From NCBI RefSeq assembly GCF_016586165.1, contig NZ_BCPR01000041.1, positions 1 through 40,920 of the forward strand: a stretch of 40,920 bases of DNA. Reading direction: 5' to 3'. Positions 16,618-23,310 of the stretch are shown here, piece after piece. This DNA comes from Dyella sp. EPa41 (GTDB taxonomy: Bacteria; Pseudomonadota; Gammaproteobacteria; Xanthomonadales; Rhodanobacteraceae). Numbering within the stretch: position 1 is the first letter of the stretch; each line of letters opens with the position of its first letter. The notes under the pieces were generated by a model that was given only the letters and a program-made list of their open reading frames with translations, was not told the origin of the DNA and did not search any database. The position numbers and the translations under genes were made by a program.

Positions 16618-16708
16618 AGGTCCTCCCGAGCTCAGGCAGGATCACTCCACAACCCAAACCACCGGTATGTGGCTGGCAGGCCTTGGGGGAGAAAGAGGGG
16701 ATCCCACA

Positions 16709-16723
16709 CCACTCTCTCCGCCA
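16709..16723 (+). other. Right attachment site (attR) of the island
   Basis: CCACTCTCTCCGCCA, identical to the tRNA-Ser 3' end. The sequence after it resembles what follows the intact tRNA, as expected if this was the chromosomal downstream flank before insertion. Confidence 0.65.
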
Positions 16724-16724
16724 G

Positions 16725-16760
16725 AAACGCAAAGCGCCCCGAAAGGGGCGCTTTGCGTTT
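16725..16760 (+). terminator. Perfect 16-bp hairpin
   Basis: AAACGCAAAGCGCCCC-GAAA-GGGGCGCTTTGCGTTT, one base after the attR copy of CCA. Homologous to 3945-3982, with compensating base changes. Confidence 0.7.
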
Positions 16761-16968
16761 CTGACTGAGCGACTGGGTGAGAACCCACCCGGGTTCGACA
16801 AATTTGCAGGAGCAAATTTGGACAGCCGAAGGCTGGCCCTGGAGCGCGCAGCGCGGAAGGGTTGGGTGCATGGATGCACCCAACAATCCCACGGTCATCG
16901 CATGCGTAGTCCCTAAACTAGCCAGCTCTAGTCACTGGCACTTTTCCGTTAAGACTCTGGCCTCTCTC

Positions 16969-17298
16969 TCAAGCCTTGACTCGAATCCCGTGCCACCTTC
17001 CGGCCTTAAGGCGTCGCTGCACAAATTCTCGGAAGGCTTCAAACGGGCGCGGCTTCCCGGCACGATGTCGATGGCTGTTGCAGTACCAGCATGCGGCGGC
17101 AATGTTCGAACTGGAATTGCTGCCGCCATCGCAACGAGCATGCTTGTGTTCAGCGGTGGCTTGCAGCAAACAGGCGCGCCGAGCGCTGATGCCTGGAAGC
17201 TCCGAAGGGCTGTGCAACCAAATGGCCACGTCGCAATAAATGCACCGGCCGTGCTGCTGCAGAAACGCGAGATAACGCTGGCGAGCGAGAGTTGCCAT
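16969..17298 (-). CDS. HNH endonuclease-like protein
   Basis: A 109-aa protein. The ATG at 17298 is chosen because GGAGG lies 4 nt upstream; a longer frame exists but has no such site. The start is MATLARQRYLAFLQQHGRCI. The HNH core is complete: C-I-Y-C, A-E-H-K-H-A-R-C-D-G-G, then N-S-S-S-N-I-A-A-A-C-W-Y-C-N-S-H-R-H, with zinc cysteines and catalytic His/Asn in order. Length is typical of the small stand-alone HNH family. Cellular role unknown. It lies outside the island, though it may be a remnant of another mobile element. Confidence 0.82.
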   Translation of the reverse strand: MATLARQRYLAFLQQHGRCIYCDVAIWLHSPSELPGISARRACLLQATAEHKHARCDGGSNSSSNIAAACWYCNSHRHRAGKPRPFEAFREFVQRRLKAGRWHGIRVKA

Positions 17299-17867
17299 AA
17301 GGCCTCCACTAAGGGTCAGGGTGTTCCCGCGCTCCCAATGAGGGAAGCAATTCGGGTACCTGGCCCCTAGTCGGGCTATCAGGCCAATCGGGTGTAAGCG
17401 CAAGTCGGCCACGTCACCCGGCCGGCAATTGAGTCGCCGGCCGGAGATCTTTATAGCGGACATCTCCCGCAAACCACAACTCGTCGGTTACGGCTATTGC
17501 TCTTCGCGGCGAAGCACGTAGGGAGGGGCGTGCATGGAGGGGAGCTCACAATCTCACCCCGGGAGAAAAGGAGACGCTCCCTTGAGGAAGTCAGTTGGGT
17601 CAGCCATTTGGCTTACTTGTGGCTTACGAGACTAATGCCGATCATGGAGCTAGCGTCAGATGGGGCGCAAAGCTAGGCGGCATTCCGCAAGATCCAAGAG
17701 GCAGTCGATCTTCGCCAAGCCTGCATGATGATTTCAATCGTGCGAGAAGGTCATCGGGCGACATCACTGCATTGAACGATTGTGCTTTTAAAAAAACGGA
17801 TAGTCGCGGTGGCGCTTTAACTAAGCGAGTTGCCCATCAACTTATAAAGCTAGAGACAGGGGGTCTC
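17299..17867. other. Intergenic region, no gene seen
   Basis: Frames here are short and differ in style from neighbours. It should hold the promoter of the HNH gene (leftward) and of the lipoprotein gene (rightward). A GGGAG…CTCCC inverted repeat around 17560-17582 is the only structure I noticed. Confidence 0.4.
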
Positions 17868-18407
17868 ATGAAGCGTTTGTTCCTGGTCGCGGCTGCGGCC
17901 ATGTTGTTTGCTGGTTGTTCGGTGCCGCGCCAAGTGAAAGAAGGTGGTGCGATGTCGGGCCAGCAAGTGTCCTCGCAGAGCAAAGTGCTTCTGTTGAACG
18001 TCAGGGATGGTCAGGAGAAGGGACAGGATCCGGCGACCGGTAGTGGACAGGGCATGGTCGCCGCATTGCGCAAGACCCTCTCCGCCCATGGAGTGCCATT
18101 GAGTACCAGTCAATCCATGGATCTCTCCAAAGGGTTCGATGAAGCACAGCGCAAAGGCTATGCCTACGTGATGAAGAGCACCATCACCCTCTGGGAAGAC
18201 AACGCCACCGCATGGTCTGGCAACGGCGACAAGCTAAATATTTCGGTAGAGCTCTACGACGTGGGTACGCATGAGCTGGTCGCCGCGGCGACGGACAAGC
18301 GCACGGCCACAGGTTTCACATTCGTGTCCGGAACACCCGACCGCTTTATGGACGAAGTGGCCGCGGGTGCCTTGAGCCAGATCTACGGCTGGCCTGTAAA
18401 GAACTGA
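17868..18407 (+). CDS. DUF4823-like lipoprotein
   Basis: A 179-aa predicted lipoprotein. The ATG at 17868 has a GGGGG site and begins a lipoprotein signal peptide with lipobox L-F-A-G-C (MKRLFLVAAAAMLFAGCSVP). The mature part includes a block MSGQQVSSQSKVLLLNVRDG and YAYVMKSTITLWEDN, and ends in GALSQIYGWPVKN; the pattern resembles DUF4823 periplasmic lipoproteins. Asp is not at +2, so outer-membrane sorting is likely. Function unknown. It is on the opposite strand to the adjacent bacteriocin cluster and 340 bp away from it, so a part in that system is not implied. Confidence 0.75.
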   Translation: MKRLFLVAAAAMLFAGCSVPRQVKEGGAMSGQQVSSQSKVLLLNVRDGQEKGQDPATGSGQGMVAALRKTLSAHGVPLSTSQSMDLSKGFDEAQRKGYAYVMKSTITLWEDNATAWSGNGDKLNISVELYDVGTHELVAAATDKRTATGFTFVSGTPDRFMDEVAAGALSQIYGWPVKN

Positions 18408-18749
18408 TCAAGGGCGCATACGCGGCAATTGAGGTCAGGGTCAGGTCGAGGCCAAAGCCGGACCATCTCAAACTTCGTTGTAGTCACACCGCCAAGCGAC
18501 AACCTCAGTCGAATGCCCCAAGGATCATGAGCACGGACGGTATGACGCAGACCGCAGTCAACCCAATTTTTGCCCATGTTGCTCGAACGCAGAGTGATGC
18601 GGCGGTGAGTAGGGCAGGTATTAGCGGTGCAAAATTTGTCATCACAATGTGTCTGGATTCATCCGGCGAGAAGCTGCGACAGGAACAATCGACGCGAAGT
18701 CTTGTTGGCTAGAGGAAGAGCGACGTCAATTTAACGTCCTGACCGCAGG
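18408..18749. other. Intergenic region, no gene seen
   Basis: Convergent end of the lipoprotein gene and the rhomboid gene. No coding frame or clear terminator stands out. Confidence 0.4.
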
Positions 18750-19772
18750 CTAAGTCGGTAGTCTGCTGGGTATTTTGGAGCCGACATTGACTAATCCGAG
18801 CGTTAGACCAAGGACCAACCCAATAACATGAACAAAATTGTTTGACTGGGGATTTGCGAGCCAAGACAGTATGGTTAGGATTGTCGTAAAAACGATCACA
18901 ATCCACCCGAAGTGCGGAGGGGCCCATCGCCAATTGCGCAATGCAATTCCACCCGCAAAGCCAAATACCGCGAAGACACCCCCAGAGACACCTCCCATGG
19001 CTTCCGAATGGAGCGTGGCGGGAAGAAGGCCATACAGGTAAGACGGGAGTATTGCTCCCAAAAGAAAGATAAGTGCGATAGAGCTTCTCTTTGCAAGGGC
19101 TGCAGAAAGGCCGGCTGCCATAATTAGAAGAGCGGTATTTCCCGCCCAGTGGGGCAGCCCTGAATGAAAAAGCGGGCCTATGACATATCTCCACGGCTCG
19201 CGTTCCGCGATATCATATACAAGGCCATATTTGATAATCATAAGCTCAAAGCCGCCCGAGCGATTTTCAATGAGGTATTGCCCAAGGCCAATGAGAAGCA
19301 TGAATCCAGCCGCCACTGGAACGGCATGTGTTCTTTGCATATATATCCAAGAAACAAATCTTGCTGTTTCACGCAAGTTGTCTATGTTGGATACAACCAA
19401 TCTTTCCTGCATTCCAAAAAAGACAGCAAAAAGCGTGGAAAAAATCGTGAGTTTTAGTATGTTTGTAGCAGTCCCATCGCTGCACGCGAAGAAAACCGCC
19501 GAGGCAACAGCAACGGACAGCGAAAAATAGAAGATGCTTTGATACTGTAAAGCCATCCTTTTCTGAAGTGCGTGCGTCATCTCTGGCACGCAAACGGCCG
19601 GCATGAGGCGCGCTGATGCTGGTGACGCCACCAATATTGGGTCCCATAGGTGCAGCTGTCGTAATGCCCGCTTGACTCGAAGCTCGCCGTTACCTTTCCT
19701 GCCAAATGGAGGGCGCCAAAATTGCCATGTGCCATTAGCCTTTGGCAGAAATTCCTCGCTACGCCAATCCAT
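18750..19772 (-). CDS. Rhomboid family intramembrane serine protease
   Basis: A 340-aa polytopic membrane protein. The C-terminal half is a rhomboid core: LFHSGLPHWAGNTALLIMAA (the H-x3-N helix), the nucleophile S263 in GGVSGGVFAVFG (GxSG), and H315 in NNFVHVIGLVLGL. The catalytic Ser-His pair is therefore present. The N-terminal 170 residues add a cytoplasmic start and two or three extra membrane helices, longer than minimal rhomboids. A GGAG site precedes the ATG. It is the last gene of the minus-strand bacteriocin cluster, 69 bp after the 55-aa peptide gene with a terminator between. Rhomboids cut membrane segments, so it could process or destroy the hydrophobic peptide (immunity or maturation); that is inference. 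Confidence 0.88.
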   Translation of the reverse strand: MDWRSEEFLPKANGTWQFWRPPFGRKGNGELRVKRALRQLHLWDPILVASPASARLMPAVCVPEMTHALQKRMALQYQSIFYFSLSVAVASAVFFACSDGTATNILKLTIFSTLFAVFFGMQERLVVSNIDNLRETARFVSWIYMQRTHAVPVAAGFMLLIGLGQYLIENRSGGFELMIIKYGLVYDIAEREPWRYVIGPLFHSGLPHWAGNTALLIMAAGLSAALAKRSSIALIFLLGAILPSYLYGLLPATLHSEAMGGVSGGVFAVFGFAGGIALRNWRWAPPHFGWIVIVFTTILTILSWLANPQSNNFVHVIGLVLGLTLGLVNVGSKIPSRLPT

Positions 19773-19796
19773 ATGTCGCTCCGGATACGATAAAGG

Positions 19797-19826
19797 AAAG
19801 GTGCCTAACGAGGGAAAGGCACCTTT
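19797..19826 (-). terminator. Hairpin between the microcin-like peptide and rhomboid genes
   Basis: AAAGGTGCC (19797-19805) pairs perfectly with GGCACCTTT (19818-19826) around a 12-nt loop. On the minus strand it follows the peptide stop by 15 bp. The T run is short (CCTTTATC), so it probably gives partial termination, leaving some read-through into the rhomboid gene. Confidence 0.65.
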
Positions 19827-19840
19827 CGCGAGACGTGCTT

Positions 19841-20008
19841 TTAGTTGGCGTAATAACCAACAATCAAGCAGGCGCCGCCAACTAGCAGGCCGAAAGCGCC
19901 AGTTGCCGGGCCACCGGCAAATCCCAGACTGATGATGGCTACGCCGCCATCGCTCCAGCCGAGGCCGCCTGAGACTTCATTGATTTCTTCCAAATTGAGC
20001 TCTTTCAT
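19841..20008 (-). CDS. Double-glycine bacteriocin precursor (class II microcin-like), 55 aa
   Basis: The leader is MKELNLEEINEVSGG. It has the classic double-glycine leader residues at -12 (Leu), -8 (Glu), -7 (Ile), -4 (Val), and Gly-Gly at -2/-1, the substrate of C39 peptidase exporters. The 40-residue core starts LGWSDGGVAIISLGFAGG, is rich in Gly and Ala, hydrophobic, has a single Cys and ends VGYYAN. This looks like a membrane-active class II microcin of the colicin V type. The start has a GGAG site 8 nt upstream. A matching C39 exporter (23505-25667) and adaptor (25660-26937) are on the same strand nearby. Too short for most gene callers. No modification enzyme is present in the cluster, so the peptide is probably unmodified. 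Confidence 0.88.
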   Translation of the reverse strand: MKELNLEEINEVSGGLGWSDGGVAIISLGFAGGPATGAFGLLVGGACLIVGYYAN

Positions 20009-20028
20009 GAGCAGTGCTCCATGGTTAA

Positions 20029-20059
20029 TGACGGAAACCCTCCGTCAGAGTACGACGGA
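20029..20059 (-). promoter_or_regulatory. Overlapping inverted repeats upstream of the microcin-like gene
   Basis: On the minus strand, TCCGTC (20059-20054), TGACGGA (20047-20041) and TCCGTCA (20035-20029) follow each other. The middle segment can pair with either outer one, so two hairpins exclude each other, 20-50 nt before the start codon. It could be an operator or a leader RNA switch. Confidence 0.4.
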
Positions 20060-20133
20060 CTTCTTGCGAAACCCGCTGCGTCAATCTGTGCAAGGTGAAG
20101 TGCCACGCTAGCTGAGCGGCGCACTCTTGGTGA

Positions 20134-20361
20134 TTAAAAAAACAAGCGCCAAGCCAATGTGACTGCCATCAGTGCGATGGCGATGTATCGGACCTTGTTG
20201 TGCTTACTCATTCCGCCAACAATGCCAAAAATCGTAAGAAGCAAAAGCCACAAAGGGACGCACGCGCCAGGATTGGTTAGCAAAGAACCTCCCGCAATGC
20301 ATCGTGTCGACCAGGCAACCAAGGGTGATCTCGCAGCTAGCACCGGCACTGGCGCCACCAT
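20134..20361 (-). CDS. Small membrane protein, possible immunity protein
   Basis: A 75-aa frame with two hydrophobic segments, CVPLWLLLLTIFGIVGG and YIAIALMAVTLAWRLFF, joined by a basic loop (MSKHNKVR). It sits 125 bp upstream of the microcin-like gene on the same strand. Small two-helix membrane proteins next to class II bacteriocin genes are often immunity proteins, but I see no family match. The ribosome-binding site is weak. The internal ATG (MSKHNKVRYIAI) is an alternative start. Could also be non-coding. Confidence 0.45.
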   Translation of the reverse strand: MVAPVPVLAARSPLVAWSTRCIAGGSLLTNPGACVPLWLLLLTIFGIVGGMSKHNKVRYIAIALMAVTLAWRLFF

Positions 20362-20424
20362 GAAAGCCAGACAACCGTCCGCTGGATGGTGTGGACCCAG
20401 GGCACCAACAAGAACTAAGGGGGT

Positions 20425-20454
20425 GAAGGTAATTAAGTTCCCCTAACTACCTTC
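20425..20454 (-). terminator. Hairpin after the DUF3267 gene
   Basis: GAAGGTAATTAAG pairs with CTAACTACCTTC with wobble positions; about 11 bp of stem, loop of about 6. It lies 30 bp after the stop codon at 20484 on the minus strand. No strong T run. Confidence 0.5.
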
Positions 20455-20483
20455 GTCCATATTCATTCGCAATGCCACGATCG

Positions 20484-21050
20484 TTACCGAAATCCATAAT
20501 ATTCACCATGGAAAATGGCGTTTCCTGGGGTGTGGCGTAGTATTCGGTGAAGAATAATAAGATCTCCGGCTGAGCCCATGCCGTTGAGTATGGAAAGTCC
20601 CGCAAGATACGGTGCTGTCTCACGCGAAAAAAGCGAGGACAATAAGAAGGGAATAATGGTCAACGCTACAAAGGGGGCCAGTGCGCTGACAATGATACGG
20701 TTCCGACTTTGTTCGCCCAAATAGGCCGAATAGGCCATGAAGCTTTTGGGAAGTATGCCGATAATGGATTGGCTCGATAAGCCGAACTTCGGGTGTGTCA
20801 TGACGTGCACGATTTCGTGCAGAAATATGATCGAGATCAACAGCGGAATGAATATCTCTGGGGGTTGGTCGAATGTGCCAAAGATGACACTGTTGTCCCA
20901 TAGTGTTCGCCAGCCAGCAAATAATGCCAGACTCAAAATGAGCCCCCATAGGAGGCCAATTACGTGTAATTTTTGGTAATTTCTTACAAGAATATTTTTT
21001 TCTTTAAATGTGCAGTTGACGGCTGGCGGCATTCCATATTTGAAACGCAT
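20484..21050 (-). CDS. DUF3267-type zincin membrane metallopeptidase
   Basis: A 188-aa membrane protein. The ATG at 21050 is preferred over the longer frame because it follows a GAGG site and the upstream residues derive from a duplicated HlyD fragment. Residues 78-82 are H-E-I-V-H in a membrane-associated helix (FLHEIVHVMTHPKFG), the zinc-binding signature of the DUF3267 putative zincin family related to site-2 proteases. Four or more hydrophobic segments surround it. It sits between the PBP2 and microcin-like genes on the same strand. Possible roles are immunity by degrading the peptide, or activation of a signal; neither is demonstrated. Confidence 0.8.
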   Translation of the reverse strand: MRFKYGMPPAVNCTFKEKNILVRNYQKLHVIGLLWGLILSLALFAGWRTLWDNSVIFGTFDQPPEIFIPLLISIIFLHEIVHVMTHPKFGLSSQSIIGILPKSFMAYSAYLGEQSRNRIIVSALAPFVALTIIPFLLSSLFSRETAPYLAGLSILNGMGSAGDLIILHRILRHTPGNAIFHGEYYGFR

Positions 21051-21077
21051 TTGTATATCCTCTTCCTCTGTACGCGG

Positions 21078-21109
21078 CGGTCGGAAAGGTTCCGGACCCT
21101 TTCCGACCG
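21078..21109. repeat. 12-bp inverted repeat upstream of the DUF3267 gene
   Basis: CGGTCGGAAAGG (21078-21089) and CCTTTCCGACCG (21098-21109) are perfect complements around an 8-nt loop, 28 bp upstream of the start codon at 21050. No T run follows on either strand, so it is an attenuator, operator or mRNA processing hairpin rather than a clear terminator. Confidence 0.55.
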
Positions 21110-21125
21110 GATTAACTGCACTCTG

Positions 21126-21187
21126 CCTGCAAGGCCAAGCGCTGCGTTTCCAGTTGGTGGCCGACCAGTTCATGGGTATCCCTCAGC
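21126..21187 (-). pseudogene. Duplicated fragment of the HlyD adaptor gene
   Basis: On the minus strand this reads DTHELVGHQLETQRLALQAE, nearly the same as DTHELVGHQLESQRAALQAD inside the HlyD-type gene at 25660-26937 (DNA match around 26550-26610). Only about 60 bp remain. It shows a partial duplication or loss of a second export adaptor between the PBP2 and DUF3267 genes. Confidence 0.8.
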
Positions 21188-21283
21188 TGGAGCGGCGGCG
21201 AAATTTGCCGACATCGGTGTTCGATCAGATGCGTGCGCCGCTATGAATTCGCGGAGAACCTCAGACTCTGATCCCCGTTTTTG

Positions 21284-23155
21284 CTATGGCACGTTGGCTT
21301 TCGCCTCATTTTCTGGTGCCTGCGCCGGCGATTCTTCTTCGCCCTGTGCTATCAGCCACCCCTCCATCACCTTTCGCACGATTGGGCCCGCGTCCTGTGC
21401 CCCCCAAGCACCTGCTTCCAACATAGCTACTACCGCAATGCGTGGTGCATCGGAGGGCGTAAAGGCGATGAACCAAGCTCGATGGCGCGCAGCCAGATAG
21501 TCAGCGTCCTTGTTAGTGTCGTAATCATTGGTCCGGCGAGAGAAGCGCTCGGCGGTGCCACTCTTTCCTGCTACCACATAAGGAAAGCCGGTGAACACGC
21601 CCTTGGCAGTGCCTCCGGCCACCACCGCCTGCATTCCTTGGTTTACTGTATTCCAGTTGGAAGACTTGCTTATAAGTGAAGGGCCTGTGGGTGGATTATT
21701 TAGGGGAAGAGGCGCCTCCTTCATTGCGGCAGTGGCCATTACTAACCGTGGAGCGTGAGGCGTACCACGGTTGGCGAGAGTCGCCGTAGCGTGCGCTAGT
21801 TGCAAAGTAGTAACGTTCCAATAGCCCTGCCCGATGCCTGTCATGACGGTCTCGCCGGTGAACCAGCCATTCTTACTGCGTGCGGCCTTCCATTCGCGCG
21901 AAGGCAAGATGCCTGTAGCCTCGCCCAGCAGGTCAATGCCGGTTGCATTGCCAAAGCCAAGACGGCCCATCCAACTTGCTATGCGATCAATATTCATGTC
22001 CAGTGCGAGGCTATAAAAATAGGTATTGGTAGACAGCTGGATGGCTCGAACCATGTTCACGGTACCGTCGCCTCCACGCTTGTCGTCGCGATAACAGCGT
22101 ATCTGTCCGGAAATGCAAAACTCTCCAGTAGACTGTACGGTGTCCTCTGGCCGGCGGATGCCCATCTCCAAGCCGCCCAGTGCAAGGAACGGCTTCACCG
22201 TTGAACCCGGCTGATAGGCGCTCCTTAAGGCCCGGTTGAGTAACGGCCTGCTTTCATCCTGCGTGTAAAGTGCGTATTCGGCACGGCTAATGCCGTTGAC
22301 AAACATGTTGGGATCAAAGCTCGGCACGCTAACCAAGGCCAATACCTGACCGTTGCGCGGGTCTATCGCCACGGCCGAGCCTGGACGCCCATTGAAGGCT
22401 TCCGTAGCGGCCTGCTGCACGCGCGCGTCGATGCTCAGATATAGGTTCTCGCCGGATACCGGTGGATACGTTTCCAGCACGCGCTGCACGCGTCCGTCGG
22501 CATTTACCTCGACCAGCTCATAGCCCGGCTCGCCGTGCAGCACGTTCTCGTAGGAGCGCTCCAACCCGCTGCGGCCCACATGGCTGGTGCCCTTGTAGCG
22601 GTCGGCATCAAGCCGGTTCAGGTCGTCCGCATCGATGCGTCCGACATAGCCGACCACGTGTGCGAATAGCGGCCCGAACGGATAGCGGCGAGTCAGGTAA
22701 GGCACCACGTCCACGCCGGGGAAGCGCCAGCGGTTGATGGCGAATCGCGCGACCTCATCCTCGGTGAGGTGTAGTTTCAACGGGACACTGTCGAAGCGGC
22801 GGTTCTGTTCAAGGTGTTTCTTGAATGCGCCAATATCATCATCATCCAGCGCTATAACGTCAGGAATCTGCGATAACAGTGTCTCTATATTGGGCACTTG
22901 TTCGGGCACTATTTCGAGACGAAATGCCAGCGTGTTGTCGGCCAAAAGCACGCCGTTGCGGTCGTAGATCAGACCGCGTGCTGGCGGAATGGTGCGAGGC
23001 TTCACGCGATTGTTTTCCGAGCGCAACACAAACTCATCGCGACGTTGCACTTGCAGGTAGTAGTAGCGCCCTACAAGTACGCCAAGCCCCACTAGGATCA
23101 TCGCAAAGCCGGTCATTGCGCGGGTGCGAAACAGATCCTTTGGGCTGCGAGCCAT
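21284..23155 (-). CDS. mrdA: Penicillin-binding protein 2 (PBP2, MrdA-type) paralogue
   Basis: A 623-aa class B transpeptidase of the PBP2/MrdA type, which cross-links peptidoglycan for cell elongation. One N-terminal membrane helix (AMTGFAMILVGLGVLVGRYY) is followed by the pedestal domain (PPARGLIYDRNGVLLADNTL) and the transpeptidase. All three active-site motifs are intact: S318-x-x-K321 (PGSTVKPF), S375-T-N377 and K531-S-G-T (AGKSGTAE). It is not next to rodA or mreBCD, where this gene normally lies; it is embedded between the two double-glycine peptide genes on the same strand. This suggests a dedicated resistant copy of the bacteriocin's target. The start MARSPKD fits the family; longer frames from 23182 or GTG 23203 have no better ribosome-binding site. 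Confidence 0.95.
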   Translation of the reverse strand: MARSPKDLFRTRAMTGFAMILVGLGVLVGRYYYLQVQRRDEFVLRSENNRVKPRTIPPARGLIYDRNGVLLADNTLAFRLEIVPEQVPNIETLLSQIPDVIALDDDDIGAFKKHLEQNRRFDSVPLKLHLTEDEVARFAINRWRFPGVDVVPYLTRRYPFGPLFAHVVGYVGRIDADDLNRLDADRYKGTSHVGRSGLERSYENVLHGEPGYELVEVNADGRVQRVLETYPPVSGENLYLSIDARVQQAATEAFNGRPGSAVAIDPRNGQVLALVSVPSFDPNMFVNGISRAEYALYTQDESRPLLNRALRSAYQPGSTVKPFLALGGLEMGIRRPEDTVQSTGEFCISGQIRCYRDDKRGGDGTVNMVRAIQLSTNTYFYSLALDMNIDRIASWMGRLGFGNATGIDLLGEATGILPSREWKAARSKNGWFTGETVMTGIGQGYWNVTTLQLAHATATLANRGTPHAPRLVMATAAMKEAPLPLNNPPTGPSLISKSSNWNTVNQGMQAVVAGGTAKGVFTGFPYVVAGKSGTAERFSRRTNDYDTNKDADYLAARHRAWFIAFTPSDAPRIAVVAMLEAGAWGAQDAGPIVRKVMEGWLIAQGEEESPAQAPENEAKANVP

Positions 23156-23231
23156 CTCGGTTGAAATTCGTTTCAATATCATCTGGCAACTAAAGGTAAA
23201 CACCAGCCTGCTATGAAAGAATCGATATAGA

Positions 23232-23257
23232 GAGCCACCGAAGAACTTCGGCGGCTC
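23232..23257 (-). terminator. Hairpin between the aromatic peptide gene and PBP2
   Basis: GAGCCACCGAAG and CTTCGGCGGCTC, a 12-bp stem with a tiny loop. The one mismatch is A-C on the plus strand but G-U on the minus strand, so it folds better in the minus-strand transcript, the direction of the cluster. Weak T run: partial terminator or mRNA stabiliser. Confidence 0.55.
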
Positions 23258-23270
23258 CTATTTCGATAAC

Positions 23271-23292
23271 GATCACGTATTGTTACGTGATC
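23271..23292 (-). terminator. Second hairpin downstream of the aromatic peptide gene
   Basis: GATCACGTA-TTGT-TACGTGATC: a perfect 9-bp stem 19 bp after the peptide's stop codon. With 23232-23257 it makes a tandem pair, likely to set the ratio of peptide mRNA to PBP2 mRNA. Confidence 0.45.
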
Positions 23293-23310
23293 AATGCTGA
23301 GGCGCTGGCG

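Larger units (their letters stand above)
4108..16723. mobile_element. tRNA-Ser-integrated mobilizable genomic island, about 12.6 kb
   Basis: The element is bounded by 15-bp copies of the tRNA-Ser 3' end. It has a tyrosine integrase at the tRNA-proximal end, a MobA/MobL relaxase and no conjugation (type IV secretion) genes. This is the make-up of an integrative and mobilizable element that borrows a helper's conjugation apparatus. Base composition is visibly lower in GC than the flanking core genes. Cargo includes HEPN-, HNH-, DUF6602- and DUF2971-type proteins and an H-NS-like silencer. Internal decay (relaxase and lipoprotein remnants) shows recombination with related elements. Confidence 0.8.
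16709..16893 (+). repeat. tRNA-Ser tail unit, right copy
   Basis: Same element order as 3930-4122: tRNA 3' end, terminator hairpin, GAGAACCCACC, AAATTTGC-AGGA-GCAAATTT (16800-16819), GCGCGCAGCGCG and GTTGGGTGCAT-GG-ATGCACCCAAC (16861-16884), then AATCCCAC, after which similarity stops. Confidence 0.75.

Noticed and set aside
16777-17370. A 197-codon plus-strand frame beginning in the right tail unit
   Set aside because: It crosses the tail hairpins and runs antisense to the HNH gene, with no domain.
21051-21173. N-terminal extension of the DUF3267 protein
   Set aside because: It crosses the HlyD relic out of frame and a strong hairpin; the internal ATG with GAGG is better.
21284-23155. PBP2 as an ordinary housekeeping mrdA
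   Set aside because: rodA, mreC and mreD are absent and the gene is enclosed by bacteriocin genes on the same strand. Kept open until the rest of the genome is checked.
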